A DNA stretch of 64,000 nt. It comes from Datisca glomerata (taxonomy: Eukaryota; Streptophyta; Magnoliopsida; Cucurbitales; Datiscaceae). Position numbers and translations under genes: made by a program. Shown here piece after piece: positions 22,080 to 33,236 of the stretch. The stretch covers positions 818,866 through 882,865 of the forward strand of contig QANY01009329.1 in the NCBI GenBank assembly GCA_003255025.1. The letters are read 5' to 3'. Position 1 is the stretch's first letter, and every line of letters starts with the position of its first letter. A model generated the notes under the pieces. It had not been told where the DNA came from. It searched no databases and saw only the letters and a list, made by a program, of their open reading frames with translations.

Positions 22080-24010
22080 GAAAGGAATTGGGAGATGCAT
22101 CGGGACATCCCAGCTAGACTGGCACTTCCTTAGCACCCTCATAATCTAGCCTAACATAATATTTTATTAAAAAATTAATAGGAAATGTCAACAAAAGAGA
22201 ACATAAAAAGTAAATCAGTAGATAAATCCTATTACAAACACCTATCCCAAGCATGACACCAACGTCATGGGACCTTATGAGAAATGGTACGTAAAATGGC
22301 TACCAAATAAACATGATACTCTCTAGCCACATATGTCTCCAGTCTAACATTCACGCATAAACAATCACATGGACAACAACATCCAACTTAGCCTTAAAAT
22401 CAAAACAGATGCCGAGATGGATAGAGAAATAACCCTTAGTAAATCATCTGGAAGTGCGAAACGCATCCATAACAAGTGGGAATCCTATTTTCAACTCTGA
22501 CTCTTCCACTCTAGTCGTTGCTTTTCTTTCTATTCCTTCAAAAGTAGCTGCTTGGACTACCAAAAGTCACTTCGTGTGTGTTATCTTCATCCAGCCTAAC
22601 GGGGATGGACGCCAAGTAACTTCTAAGATAAGCAGATCCCTAGAAAGACATCCTGGAGCATTAAGACGTTGAAAAGTCAAAAGCTCATATATAGAATTCT
22701 GCGTCGTGACAGTCTGAAATGAGTCTCCCTCACAAATAGAGTGCCAAACTAAGGAAAGAACCTCAGCAAAAGTAGGGTCTTTACCCTAAAAGATGGCACA
22801 GTTATGAAGAGACCACACCACCGAGAAGATAATAATAATGGAGGTCTTCTAGAGAGCCTTCAATTGCATGCTAAAAGATATCTTCATCATTTCTTACCAA
22901 AGATTAAACAAATTACCATCCAGTCTGATATCATGCCCAAAAGCATTCGATATTGCATCCTACAAAACTTGAAGAAAAGGAGTCTCAATGAATAGATGAC
23001 GTAAGTCCTCCTCCACAACACAACAAATGCGGTAATGAGAAGGAGAAATAAAACCACGAGCACGCAACACATGATCATTAGGAATCTTCCCATGGAATAA
23101 GGACCAATTTAGGATGATCAAGACGGTGGAATAAAAGGCATTCAAATCTACTTAACCCAACTAACCGAACTTTAAATGTTAGAAAGAGAAACATAGGCAA
23201 CTACACAAGAGACAACACCATCTAAAGAATGTGGTCAAACCAGCATGTCTGGATTAGAACGCAGTACCATCCTATAAATCTCAAAAGTAAGCATCGAGAG
23301 AGAAAAATGAAAAGACGTAAGAAGGTTCTTAATGCAAAAACCATCCTCCCCTTTTGACTTGCATCAAGATTTTCAAGCCACTTGAATAGGTTTATGGGAA
23401 TCAATAGAACCTATCAAAAAGAAGATTCTAATAGCAGAATTCAAATTCTTCAAAAGTGAAGAAGGCCAATAATGAACCAAAAAGAATGCAGAAATAGACA
23501 TTGAATCACCGACTTAATGGGACATAACCTGCCCGCCATGGATAAAGTAAAACCTCTCCAAGAATCTAATTTGATTTTTAATTTTATCGACTCTTAGAAT
23601 CAACACACGTCATCTAGGACCACCAAAATAAAGAGGAACTCCTAAATAATCATAGAGGCTCCCCCCTTTGCACATTCTAAACATGGAAAGAAGATCAATA
23701 ATCTAATACCCAAATAAATAGAGGATTTATCCCAATTAACTCGTTGATAAGGAGCCATAAATAACAAATGCATCAAAACTGAATATTTTGAGAAGCCCTA
23801 TAGAAAAGTAAAACATCATTCGTGTAAAGAAAATGTGACGGAGCACACATCCCAATCAAAGAAGAGATCAAAGGTAGAGAGCCCGCATTTGAAAGGTGAG
23901 TAAGATATCTACTAAAAAGATCCTCATCCAAACACAAAAGGATGCGATAGAAGATATCGAAGTTGATGACATGGCTAATTCGTGTTACTATTTTGGGGAA
24001 GGACATCTTT
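22080..24010 (-). pseudogene. 5'-truncated LINE (RT and zf-RVT)
   Basis: Minus-strand frames at 23773-24006 contain LDEDLFSRYLTHLSNAG and FLYTNDVLLFYRASQ. This is motif C of an L1-type reverse transcriptase with the usual Asp-Asp pair altered to Asn-Asp. Lower down, 22887-23145 gives FHGKIPNDHVLRARGF, RICCVVEEDLRHLFIETPF and LQVL, the zf-RVT domain. The 3' end is near 22080-22190. It is a different copy from the 14607-20386 LINE, more decayed and lacking all of ORF1 and the endonuclease. Confidence 0.75.
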
Positions 24011-24089
24011 GAAAGATATGACTTATGACCTTAATATAGTGAGAGGTTCAAATAGTGGTTAGATATCTTAGAGAGGAGTACGCGGTCCC

Positions 24090-25125
24090 ATGGATCAATT
24101 TGTAGTGAACCTTGATGATGACAATCAAGACACTGGAAAAAGAATTACCCCCATTCAACCCAAAAGAGGCTCACAATCGAGTTTATTTAGATATTATAAT
24201 ATTTTTCTTTGGAAGTGCTATTTCTTTCAATGTGGCAAGGAATAATTCCTTTGTGAACATGTGTGGTTCCATTGTTTTATATGGTTGAGGTTAGAAACCT
24301 CCAACTATCTATGAACTTAGCACGTGATTATTGAAGAGAAAATGGAGACCATAAATAATATTGCTAAGACATGGGCACAATGAAATTTCAATACTGTCAG
24401 ATGGTTGGAAAGATATGAGAGGAAGAAGTTTAATCAACTTTCTTATTAACTGCCCAACTAGAACTACTTTTTGAGATCTATAAATGCATCTGATGTTGTT
24501 TAGGATGCAAACTTATTGTTTCAACTTTTGGATGATATGTTGAAGAATTATGGGAAAATCTCACTGTTGAAGTAATAATATATAACACATCTATTTACAA
24601 ATTGCTCGAAACAAAATTAATGGGGAAGAGGAAACGTCTCTATTGGTCTTTATGTGTCGCATTTCTTGGATTTAACGCTTCAGAAGCTCAAAGGCTTAAC
24701 TCAACATAAAAATGCTTTGATAAAGATAAAACATGTGAGCGACTTTATATATAATCATGGGATGGGTGTTGTCATTGATGAAGACTTTAACAAAATGGAG
24801 CTAATTCGCCCGACGACCACTAGATTTGCCATTGCATATTTAACTTTGCAAAGTATTTATGAAGCCGAGCAACCTTTGCAAGTTATTTTGTTTCTTAACA
24901 ATTGTAGAATAGTGCATGGGAAAAAAGTATGGAGGTAAGCATGTCAAAAGACCACAAATACATTTAGTTAGGGTGCGTAGAATGATAGATTCTAAAAACA
25001 CGCCTATAATGAACTTTATCTATAGTGCTATGGAGGCGACAAAAGAGGAGATAATGAAAAACTTGGGGAATAAAAACGACATCATATCGAGAGAAATGAG
25101 ATATTATTGATGAAAAATGAGAGCT
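24090..25125 (+). pseudogene. hAT transposase remnant, copy 1
   Basis: Beginning at 24090 one reads MDQFVVNLDDDNQD and later INASDVV, then DANLLFQLLDDMLKNYGK. The better preserved part, 24654-24938, has KHVSDFIYNHGMGVVIDEDF, MELIRPTTTRFAIAYLTLQS and PLQVILFLNN. The overlapping frame 24916-25110 has RRMIDSKNTPIMNFIYSAM. This order matches plant hAT-family transposases of the DUF659 type. Many frameshifts and stops are present. The BED finger and the C-terminal dimerisation region are not visible. A related copy lies at 38571-39145. Confidence 0.8.
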
Positions 25126-25138
25126 TCAGTTGCATAGG

Positions 25139-25677
25139 CATTTACTGTTAAGAGAAAAAGTCTCTTTCTTATATCAACCTAGAATCTGACTAAGAATAGG
25201 AAAGTATACAAAAAGGAAACAAATCATAATTATAAATAGATTTTCCTAAAGAATGAAGCTATGTATCTAGACACTTTTCAAACACTCCCCCTCAAGCAGG
25301 TTGAAAGATAGTTTCTTTACCCAACTCGTCAATAATATTCTAGAAGATAGAACCAACTGCTTCTTTTTTAAAGATGCGTGCAATTTACTGTCTTGGGATA
25401 AAATGAGTGTAGATCTGTTCACTATCATGAAGTTACTATCGATCTCCATATATTTCATTTTATCATATTGAGTTGGATTGTGATCTATATTGATTGCTAC
25501 TTAATTATAATAATAGAGTCTCATGGGTTCTTTAGTTGTCACCTTTAACTCCTTTAGATTGATTTGAAGTCATAAGAGTTCACATATCTCTTGTGCCATG
25601 GCTCGAAACTCTAACTGCACTTGATCTTGCCACTAAACATAATTTTTACTCCTTAATGTGACTAGATTTTCTCCTAT
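25139..25677 (-). pseudogene. Copia fragment A: 3' LTR piece and RNase H
   Basis: Bases 25139-25284 match part of the LTR at 44098-44265 and end before a purine tract (GCTTGAGGGGGAG on the minus strand). Next to it the minus strand encodes the end of a Copia RNase H: MKYMEIDSNFM preceded by HNPTQYD, and upstream EFEPW/QEICELL-like remnants. A CACTA element at 25681 interrupts the domain. The rest continues at 28322. The fragment is non-functional. Confidence 0.8.
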
Positions 25678-27427
25678 AATCACTACAACAAATAGGGGTT
25701 TTACCGACGAAAGTTTTAGCCACAAAATAAAATTTGTCGCTAAAACCAGTCTTTAGCGTCCAAATAATTTATTAGTCACTAAAGATTACCTATTGCGATA
25801 ATTTTTTGGTTCATCGCAGTAGGCTTCATCCCGGGAAAAAAATGGCTTTAGCGCGTGAATTTTTTGAGGCTTTTACCAACGAAATAGTAAATTTGTCGCA
25901 AAAAGGAACGCATTTACTGACAAATTCTAGTCTTGTATGCGAAAAGCTTTGACTTTAGCAATGAATATATAATTGGTCGCATTTGCCTTGGCTTTAACGT
26001 CAAATATAAGGTTGGTCGCTAAAGCCTATAGTGATGAAATTACAAAATCGCCCCTGAAATCAAATGCCTAAAATCATCCTTGAAACGCCAAATGCCTAAA
26101 ATCGTCCCTCAGTCCTCATTGACCCCCGCGATAGATTGAGCTTTCCCCCTGTGAGACGAGAGATCTTTCCCCTCACCCCCGCGACAGATTGAGCGCCTCT
26201 GTTCCTCAGCGTTCACCATCGAGCTCCTCTATTCATCGTCGTTCACCATCAAGCTCCTCCTTGACTAATCGAGCTCCTCCGTTGTCTCTGTAAGTGTAGG
26301 TAGCTCGGTGCTTTATTTTTCCTTTTTTCTCTTCTCTATATATTTAAATTAGAGAGAATAGTTAGAATTATGCATTTTTCCTCAGTTCCTCCCATGTCCT
26401 AACTAAGCAACTGTTCTGATTCTTGATTTTCTAGCTTGATTTTCCTCTTTTGATCATACTTTTTATGGTTATAAAGTTTGGGTATAGACTTCATTTTTCC
26501 TCTCTTCTCTTCTCTATATATTTAAATTATAGAGAATAATTGGATATATAATTGTGTTGGCTGCTTGATTTTTTTGTGCTTTTGTTTGTTTTGATCTTGG
26601 AAGGGAGATTGGTGAAGGTTGGTAAACGGGTGCTTCCTTGAAGTTTTCACATATTTAGTCTTAAGGTACGGTTCAGTTTTTCCCTTTTCATTTCTCTCTC
26701 TCGATTCTGATACATGTTATGTTTACAAGTGAGTAGGACTTTAGTTTTTACATTGGGTTGTAGTTTTTTTTTTTATTTCTGATACATGTTCTCGATTCTG
26801 GTACATGTTCTTGTCATTCTGTATATATATTTAGCACAATTTCTTAATTTAAAAATTTCATCTTCATCTAGTAGGACTCTGTAATCGGACTTTGTTGCGT
26901 AAAATGAAGTTGTTTCCGTGGGGTAATCTGAGTTGTTTTGCTTCAGATGTTTGGATTTTGGGTTTCCAGATTGCATTTGAACCGTTTTGGTTCTCAAGAT
27001 GCTTGAGTTGTCAATATATTATATATGATATGTTTTAAATAGATGCAACCACAAAAGCTTACAATTAAGGGATGGGCATTTCTGTTGTGATTCGTGATCC
27101 ATATACAAGTATTGCTATTTGCTTATAGTCCGAAGGTTGAGTCGAACCATTGATTGTTGTTTTGGTTTTGGAGATAGGCACCTATTAAGATTGATTAGTT
27201 GCTTGAAACCTGAACTGTCCAAATATGGAGTTGGAATTTATTTTGTGCATTTCAATTTCTCTGAAAGAGGCCCTGCTCCCCCTCAGAAGCAAGGAAATTG
27301 CCAAATATTATCTAGTGAAAGTGGATAGTCTTATTTCTATTCACTCGGATTCTACCTTATTCCTGATTAAGCTTAGCATACATAAACTACTAGCCTACTA
27401 ATGAAGCCAAGATCAATCCTTTCATAA

Positions 27428-27713
<286 letters not shown>

Positions 27714-28028
27714 CAAAACAGTTTTTCATCTCCTGATGATGACTCAACAACAGAAAATGAGTTATAAAATATTTGTTAAGCTTTATAGTTAACATCAAAC
27801 TTTATATACTCTCTTTTTTATTTTTCTTTGGATACATTGGTGAATCAAATCCTATAATGAATTATGATTCGGAGATTTTATAATGAACTAGTATATTAAT
27901 GATATGTATATGTATTTCTTAGAAAAATTTCAAGTTTGAGAAAAATTCTGATGATGTTAATTACTATTACAGGTGATATTAATTATTATCATAGCATTTT
28001 GTAATGCAAAATTTGGTTGCTGAAAACA

Positions 28029-28114
28029 TTTCGTGACAAAAACAATTGGTGGCAAAAGGTTTTTGCGACAATTTTTTTTTTGTTCTTTTGCCACCAATTG
28101 TTTTTGTCACGAAA
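28029..28114. repeat. Perfect 30-bp inverted repeat, CACTA subterminal
   Basis: Bases 28029-28058 and 28085-28114 are perfect reverse complements (left arm starts TTTCGTGACAAAAACAATTG) around a 26-base loop. It lies about 205 bases from the right end of the CACTA element. Further CGCGAAAG/TTGCGAC motifs flank it. Confidence 0.9.
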
Positions 28115-28321
28115 GGTTTTTTGCGACCAATATTTTTTTTGGTCGCGAAAGGTTAACGCGACGAGATCCAAAATGTCATCGCGAAAGACTTTTGCTGATG
28201 AAACTAAAGCTACGAATCTTGCGACGAACATAAGTTCATCGCGAAAGCCTTTCACGACAACTTTTGGGGGCTTTAGCGACCAAAATGTTGGTCGCTAAAG
28301 CCCTTGTTTCTTGTAGTGAAT

Positions 28322-28400
28322 AAAACACAAATAACCTGCTGTTAGCCTCCAATCAGTGACTGACCCAACCCCATTTGCATCTATTTCCTGGCGAGAAAGT
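28322..28400 (-). pseudogene. Copia fragment A, continued beyond the CACTA insertion
   Basis: On the minus strand this encodes IDANGVGSVTDWRLTAGYL, the first RNase H block of Copia elements. The usual Asp-Ala-Asp-Trp catalytic site is altered to Asp-Ala-Asn-Gly. It joins in sequence with 25677 once the CACTA element and one AAT are removed, and it aligns with 39714-39790. Confidence 0.75.
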
Positions 28401-28409
28401 GTGTAGAGC

Positions 28410-28766
28410 CCTAAGAATAAGAAGTTGGAGATGAAGATGATAGAAAATAGGAGAGTGGTTGTACATAATTATTAATGTACAAAGTAAACCAAGAGAGTGT
28501 TATATTTCTCTTTATGTATATTTTCTAGCATTACTCTCTGCTAGAAATTTTGTTGTATTTCCATTTTAATAGTGGAAGTATTTTCTCTCGACTATAGCTC
28601 CGTGGTTTTTCACTTTGAGAGTTCTCCACGTTAAAAAGTATGTTTCCTATCATTTTATTGTTTTATCTCTTACACTTCATTTTTTACACAAGGGGAAAAG
28701 GGGTATCCTAAGAGTATTGGTCTTGTATTAGACGATATAACTTTTCCAATAAGTGATATCATAGCA
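28410..28766 (+). mobile_element. Copia LTR remnant with primer-binding-site-like end
   Basis: The stretch holds TTTCTAGCATTACTCTCTGC, a GTGGTTTTTCACTTTGAGAG segment and a CCACGTTAAAAAG end, features of the R/U5 part of Tork-like Copia LTRs. It ends at GTGATATCATAGCACAAG (28754-28771), similar to the TGGTATCAGAGC initiator-Met primer binding site. No internal region follows. The P450 begins within 170 bases on the opposite strand. Confidence 0.5.
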
Positions 28767-28902
28767 CAAGTTCTGTCGGTGGTGCTATTCACTATAATAC
28801 ACGTTCTATGAAATTTTTGTGTAAAATAAAATGGAGTGAACATCAGTAGGATCCATGATTAATATTTATTATCTAGATCAAAAGGTAATTATAGGATTTA
28901 TG

Positions 28903-28908
28903 TTTATT
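28903..28908 (-). terminator. Candidate poly(A) signal of the P450 gene
   Basis: AATAAA is present on the minus strand, 24 bases past the P450 stop codon. A second AATAAA lies at 28865-28870. Either would be a usual position for a short plant 3' untranslated region. This is inferred from sequence alone. Confidence 0.4.
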
Positions 28909-28931
28909 CAACCAATATAGTTTACACATTA

Positions 28932-30515
28932 TTAAAACCCAACCCTAGACTTGAATGTCACAAGCAAACCATTTTTTACGTAAAGGGTAGTTGTCACCTT
29001 TGGGACGACATTATGACCTTCAACAACTTTAACTTCATACCTCAACAAAATTGAGGCTGCAACCATTTTCATCTGCATAACAGCAAACCTCTTCCCCAAA
29101 CACATCCTAGGACCGGCATTAAACACGACGTACTTGAACTGACTCTTGGTCACGACCTGACCATCGTGTATCCACCTTTCGGGCTTAAACTCTAGGCAAT
29201 CTTTCCCCCATATTGACTCCATTCTGGCCATGGAGAATATGCAGATGAGAACACGAGCACCCTTAATCAGTACTGTTCCATTGGGCAATATATCACTTTC
29301 TATCACCTCTTTGAACTCAATTGGCACTGGTGGGTATAGCCTCATTGACTCTGATATTGCTGCTTCTAGATACACCATTTTCTTCAATTCTTCCATAGTG
29401 AAAACTACATCGTTTACGTCCTTTGGTCTTTGTTCATCGCGTTTGCTTAGAATTTCGTTTATCTCGGCCAGAATTCTTCTTTCTGCTGATGGGTTGTTTT
29501 GTACTAACCAGAAAAACCAAGTCAAGGCTACTGAGCTTGTGTCCCTTCCTGCTAGAATTATATTTATGCAGAAATCTCTCAGAAACTCATCTGAAAAATG
29601 TATACGACTATGTTTCCCTCGTTCTTGAGTCTCCGTAAAATATATAAACCTCGATAAGATATCAGAACGATTTCTTACACTACCGTGCTTAGTTATTTCA
29701 TTTCTGCGTTCCGTCACTGTTTTATCAGCAAAATCATGGACAACCTTGATTGCTTCAGAAAGACGCTTTTCGTACCCGAGTCGAAAGTACTTCAAAGGCT
29801 TCCATACAAAAGGTGGCACCATGAATCTGAAAAGAGTAAACTCAGTGGCTTCTTCAAAAGCTCTTGCAAAAGGGACTATTGGCAAGTGAAGTGCTAAGCA
29901 CCCGGGATCAACTCCGAGAGCAGTAGTGCAAATGTTGTCGAATGTGAACCGAAGAAGAAGTTCTTGGAGGTCAATGGGATCCCCAGAATTCATGACCGAC
30001 TCTTGTATCAATTTCAACAGCTTCTGGTGTACTAAATCTTGCATGGCTTCAAAAGAGTGCTTGATAAACCAGCTTGAATGCATCTCTGAAGTTGCTAGTT
30101 GCCTTTGTTCCTTCCACAATTCATCGTCCGTGTTGAATATGCCGTCTCCGAGCAAATCACGGAACCTCTCTTTATAGTATTTGCCTTTCGGGAAGTTGTT
30201 GAATCTTGTCTTAAGTACATATTCAATATTTGAAGGATCAAGAGTCACGATTCCATATGCCCCTCCAAACCACATTCCTCTGAAGCTGAAGTTTCCCCCA
30301 GCTTTGATCAAAGTATCAGTGCCCCACTCATATACATCGTTCATGTGGATAAACAAGGTCGGTATGATCCCCATCACCGGCCAAATCATCGGGCCCTTGC
30401 TGGTGAGTTTCTGAAGTAGACAACTACAAAGAAAAAGACCCAGCAAGGCAATAATCATGTCCCAAAAACACAGATGAGTATACAATAACCCCATCATTGA
30501 AAAGAAAATCACCAT
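28932..30515 (-). CDS. Cytochrome P450, CYP86 family (fatty acid omega-hydroxylase type)
   Basis: An intact intronless 527-residue P450. Residues 20-37 form an N-terminal membrane anchor, consistent with an ER location. The I-helix oxygen-binding motif is AGRDTS (322-327). The E-x-x-R pair is E389/R392 (ESMR). The PERF-type motif is FKPERW (443-448). The haem loop is FNAGPRMCLG (465-474) with Cys472 as the iron ligand. All required residues are present, and the length fits a full A-type (clan 86) plant P450. The stretch DFCINIILAGRDTSSVALTW is typical of CYP86. Characterised members hydroxylate the terminal carbon of fatty acids using NADPH and O2, feeding cutin and suberin monomers. I cannot fix the subfamily, although the B/C group is likeliest. 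Met7 or Met8 are alternative starts, but the first Met gives the usual N-terminus. Confidence 0.95.
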   Translation of the reverse strand: MVIFFSMMGLLYTHLCFWDMIIALLGLFLCSCLLQKLTSKGPMIWPVMGIIPTLFIHMNDVYEWGTDTLIKAGGNFSFRGMWFGGAYGIVTLDPSNIEYVLKTRFNNFPKGKYYKERFRDLLGDGIFNTDDELWKEQRQLATSEMHSSWFIKHSFEAMQDLVHQKLLKLIQESVMNSGDPIDLQELLLRFTFDNICTTALGVDPGCLALHLPIVPFARAFEEATEFTLFRFMVPPFVWKPLKYFRLGYEKRLSEAIKVVHDFADKTVTERRNEITKHGSVRNRSDILSRFIYFTETQERGKHSRIHFSDEFLRDFCINIILAGRDTSSVALTWFFWLVQNNPSAERRILAEINEILSKRDEQRPKDVNDVVFTMEELKKMVYLEAAISESMRLYPPVPIEFKEVIESDILPNGTVLIKGARVLICIFSMARMESIWGKDCLEFKPERWIHDGQVVTKSQFKYVVFNAGPRMCLGKRFAVMQMKMVAASILLRYEVKVVEGHNVVPKVTTTLYVKNGLLVTFKSRVGF

Positions 30516-31637
30516 TTCTGCTGTTCCTATTCGATGTTGTTCTTTTTCTCCGTAATTCGACTCGGTTATGTAAGCGAAACAAGAATGAATTGATTGACTT
30601 AGTTCATTAGTGTATGAGTTAATAATAGCACCAACTTCTTTGACCCATATTCATGGCAGAGCTCAATTACATTCCTTCTTCCAAATTAAGCAACACAAAA
30701 GAAAACTCTAAATATCAACGGGACCACTTTAGTTTGTCACTAATTACATGGACTTGTTCATAGGATGTAATCCTTCAGGGAAAGTGAAGGAATTGAAAGA
30801 AAACGAAAAAGATTATCGCTTACTTGGTCATTTCTTTGCTGGGAAGCATTATTACAAAGAACACTAAATTCAACACACATATGTGATTTGCTATTAATGA
30901 TTGAAGCATCAATAATTCATAGCATTTTGCTAGAAATTAATGTATGTCAGGCAATGGAAAAGAGGAAAAAGCAATTTGCCCATTGGCATCTTTCTTAGTT
31001 AATGATATCAGATGAACTTAGACTCTGATATGGTTAAATACAAAGCTAGAGACCAAATCAATGGCTGAGGCGAGCAAAATGTAATATGATCGATCTTCTA
31101 TATTACTTCATTATGAGCCGATTTTATGTTTTGTCAAGCCATTAATAATACAAATGAATAAGAATAATTCAGAAACGGAAAACAAGTATTAAATTTATTA
31201 GTTGGAGAGGATCAAACCATGATCGTTCTTCGACGTGTTACACAAAAAGGTTCATATTAAATCAATGCAGTCCTTTTCAAAATGGTATTACAAAGGAGAA
31301 AAACGGCCTCCAAGTAAAGAATCTTAACAAAAGTTAGAACCATGAAAAACAGTCCACATCTTGTCCTTGCACTGTTTATTAACTCGAAACTTGAAGCAAA
31401 CTAATGCGAATCCGTCATGAATAGCAAGACAAAATATTTCGTAACTAAGCGCAAACTAGATTTACAAAAATATCTGTATATGCTGCATGGTTTTAAAAGG
31501 CGTTTGAGGCGCACGCCTCATATATTACTTAAATGACCTGACCCGTAGACACATGGGTTAAAAGTGAGTGTCGCTCTCTAGGGTTTTAGCCGAAATAAAG
31601 AAGAAAAAGACACCAACATAGAATTAAAGGGTCTTTT
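30516..31637. other. Region upstream of the P450, presumed promoter
   Basis: No gene. This lies 5' of the P450 and should hold its promoter, but I see no convincing TATA box at the expected distance on the minus strand. Near 31495 a GGCGTTTGAGGCGCACGCCTC stretch stands out as GC-rich in AT-rich surroundings. It resembles a decayed transposon end. Confidence 0.35.
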
Positions 31638-33236
31638 TGCCAGTATGTGCTGTGTTACCTTCTAAACTCATTTTTTTATAGAGGATTTTGTAGCACGTTC
31701 CTTTTGCATTTGTCAAGCAATTCAACGCCTCAAATCTATAGAGATCACACAAGCAGCTTGAAGAAAATTTGCTGAGAGCTAATATCATCCTAGCATTAAA
31801 TGCTAGGATTATATTAAATTAAGGGTCGTTTGGTTTGCATAATCTAGAATGAGTATCGCAGTTTAATTGCTGGTAAGTCAATTGCTTGCGAAATAATATT
31901 GTTGTGTTTGGTTATGCATGGTAATCTATGATGTGAAGGGTGATAATTAATGATTTCTATGTTTGATCTATGTTAACTTTTGTTGTAAATCCATATAAAT
32001 AATGGGAAGTTACTTAAATACCTTTTAGTTATTTATTATCTAAAAACATATTTTGAAGTATAACTTTAACCTTATTTTTAATTAATATTTAAATAAAATA
32101 ATAATGCTAAACAAAATTTACAAAATATTTTAATAAATTAATAAAATACGAGAAATAATAAAAAAATATTCTCACGTGAAAATAGTAACTTTAATTTTAA
32201 TTAATATTTAAATAAATTAAAACTGTTAGATTAAACTTTAATAAATATATTTTTAATTAAATTAATAAAATAAAATTTTATTAATATTTTAATGAAAAAT
32301 AAAAAAATGAATTTTAATTAATATTTAAATAAGTTAATAATGCTGGACTAAAATTTAAAAAAATAATTATAATTAAATTAATAAAACAAGAGGTAAAATA
32401 AAAAAATTTCACGTGAAATTTTAACATTATTTTTAACTATATTTATTAATATTTAAATAAATTAATAATATTAAACTAAACATTAATAAAGTTAGAATTA
32501 AATTAATAAAATGAGAGAGGAAGTGTGAGAAAAAAATATTTCAATAAAGATAGAAAATTAATTTTGTTTGATACTAAAATTATAATGATATTGTAAATTT
32601 AGATTATTTATATTTTATTCTATAATTCAATTATTTTAAAGGATTGTAAATTATGATTATAACTTTATTTAAAAATTACTCTAAAATATCATAATTCAAT
32701 TGCAAATAAGGATAACGCGTAATAAACGGGATAAACTGTGCAATGTATCCTTTGAATTTTGTATCATTGTACATTTCTTCAGATTCACTATTTCTCTTAT
32801 TTTCCTTTTTATTATTTAAGGTTTATTTATACTATTTATACCATCATAGACAAACTTGTTATTCTCTCCTTATGTAGTTGTCAAAAGCCACACACGCCCA
32901 CCTTTATTTTTTAATATTAGTGTTACATTTTTGTCCCCCAACTCAAATTTTATTAATTTTTATGTTAAAGCTTCATTCATGTATCCCCACCTCTGATTTT
33001 TTTAAACTTTATTCATGCTAGTGCTCCATCCATGTCCCCAACTTATCTCATTATAAAGTTGACTGCATGTAATTAACTTTAATAAATTTTAATTAATTAC
33101 TAAATTAATTATACTTGGAACATATTATTCTTTTATAGTGAAGTATTAAATAATATCAACAGAATATCCTTTTTACTATTTAAGGTTTACTTTTTATATT
33201 TATGAGTTCCTCCTAAATGAATGAGGGGATGCCATC
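31638..33236 (-). mobile_element. LTR copy B, 3' LTR of Copia fragment D, with nested insertions
   Basis: On the minus strand the LTR starts TGATGGCATCCCC directly after a purine tract (GAGTGGGAGGGGGAG) and ends CATACTGGCA. Segments 31638-31819 and 32735-32840 match LTR copy A at 14383-14606 and 20396-20470. It contains an AT-rich MITE-like element (31823-32731) and a block (32905-33165) shared with 21548-21790. ACTATTTAAGGTTT-like sequence occurs on both sides of that block, at about 32812 and 33173. Confidence 0.65.
31823..32731. mobile_element. AT-rich MITE-like element
   Basis: The stretch begins GGGTCGTTTGGTTTGC and ends GCGTAATAAACGGGA, which are imperfect inverted copies. TAA lies on both sides (31820-31822, 32732-32734). 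A 3-base TAA/TTA duplication with GGGxCGTTTGGTTTG ends suggests the PIF/Harbinger group. The interior is over three-quarters A/T with many AATTAATATTTAAAT segments and codes for nothing. It interrupts LTR copy B at a point where copy A is continuous. The terminal match is weak, so the family call is tentative. Confidence 0.55.

Noticed and set aside
28017..28298. Overlapping frames at the right end of the CACTA element with Phe-Arg-Asp-Lys-Asn-Asn-Trp-Trp on both strands
   Set aside because: They arise from the subterminal inverted repeats and give the same peptide on both strands, which marks a palindrome and not a gene.
29230..30414. Several plus-strand open frames of 70-132 codons opposite the P450
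   Set aside because: They are antisense shadows of the intact P450 gene, without recognisable domains or their own signals.
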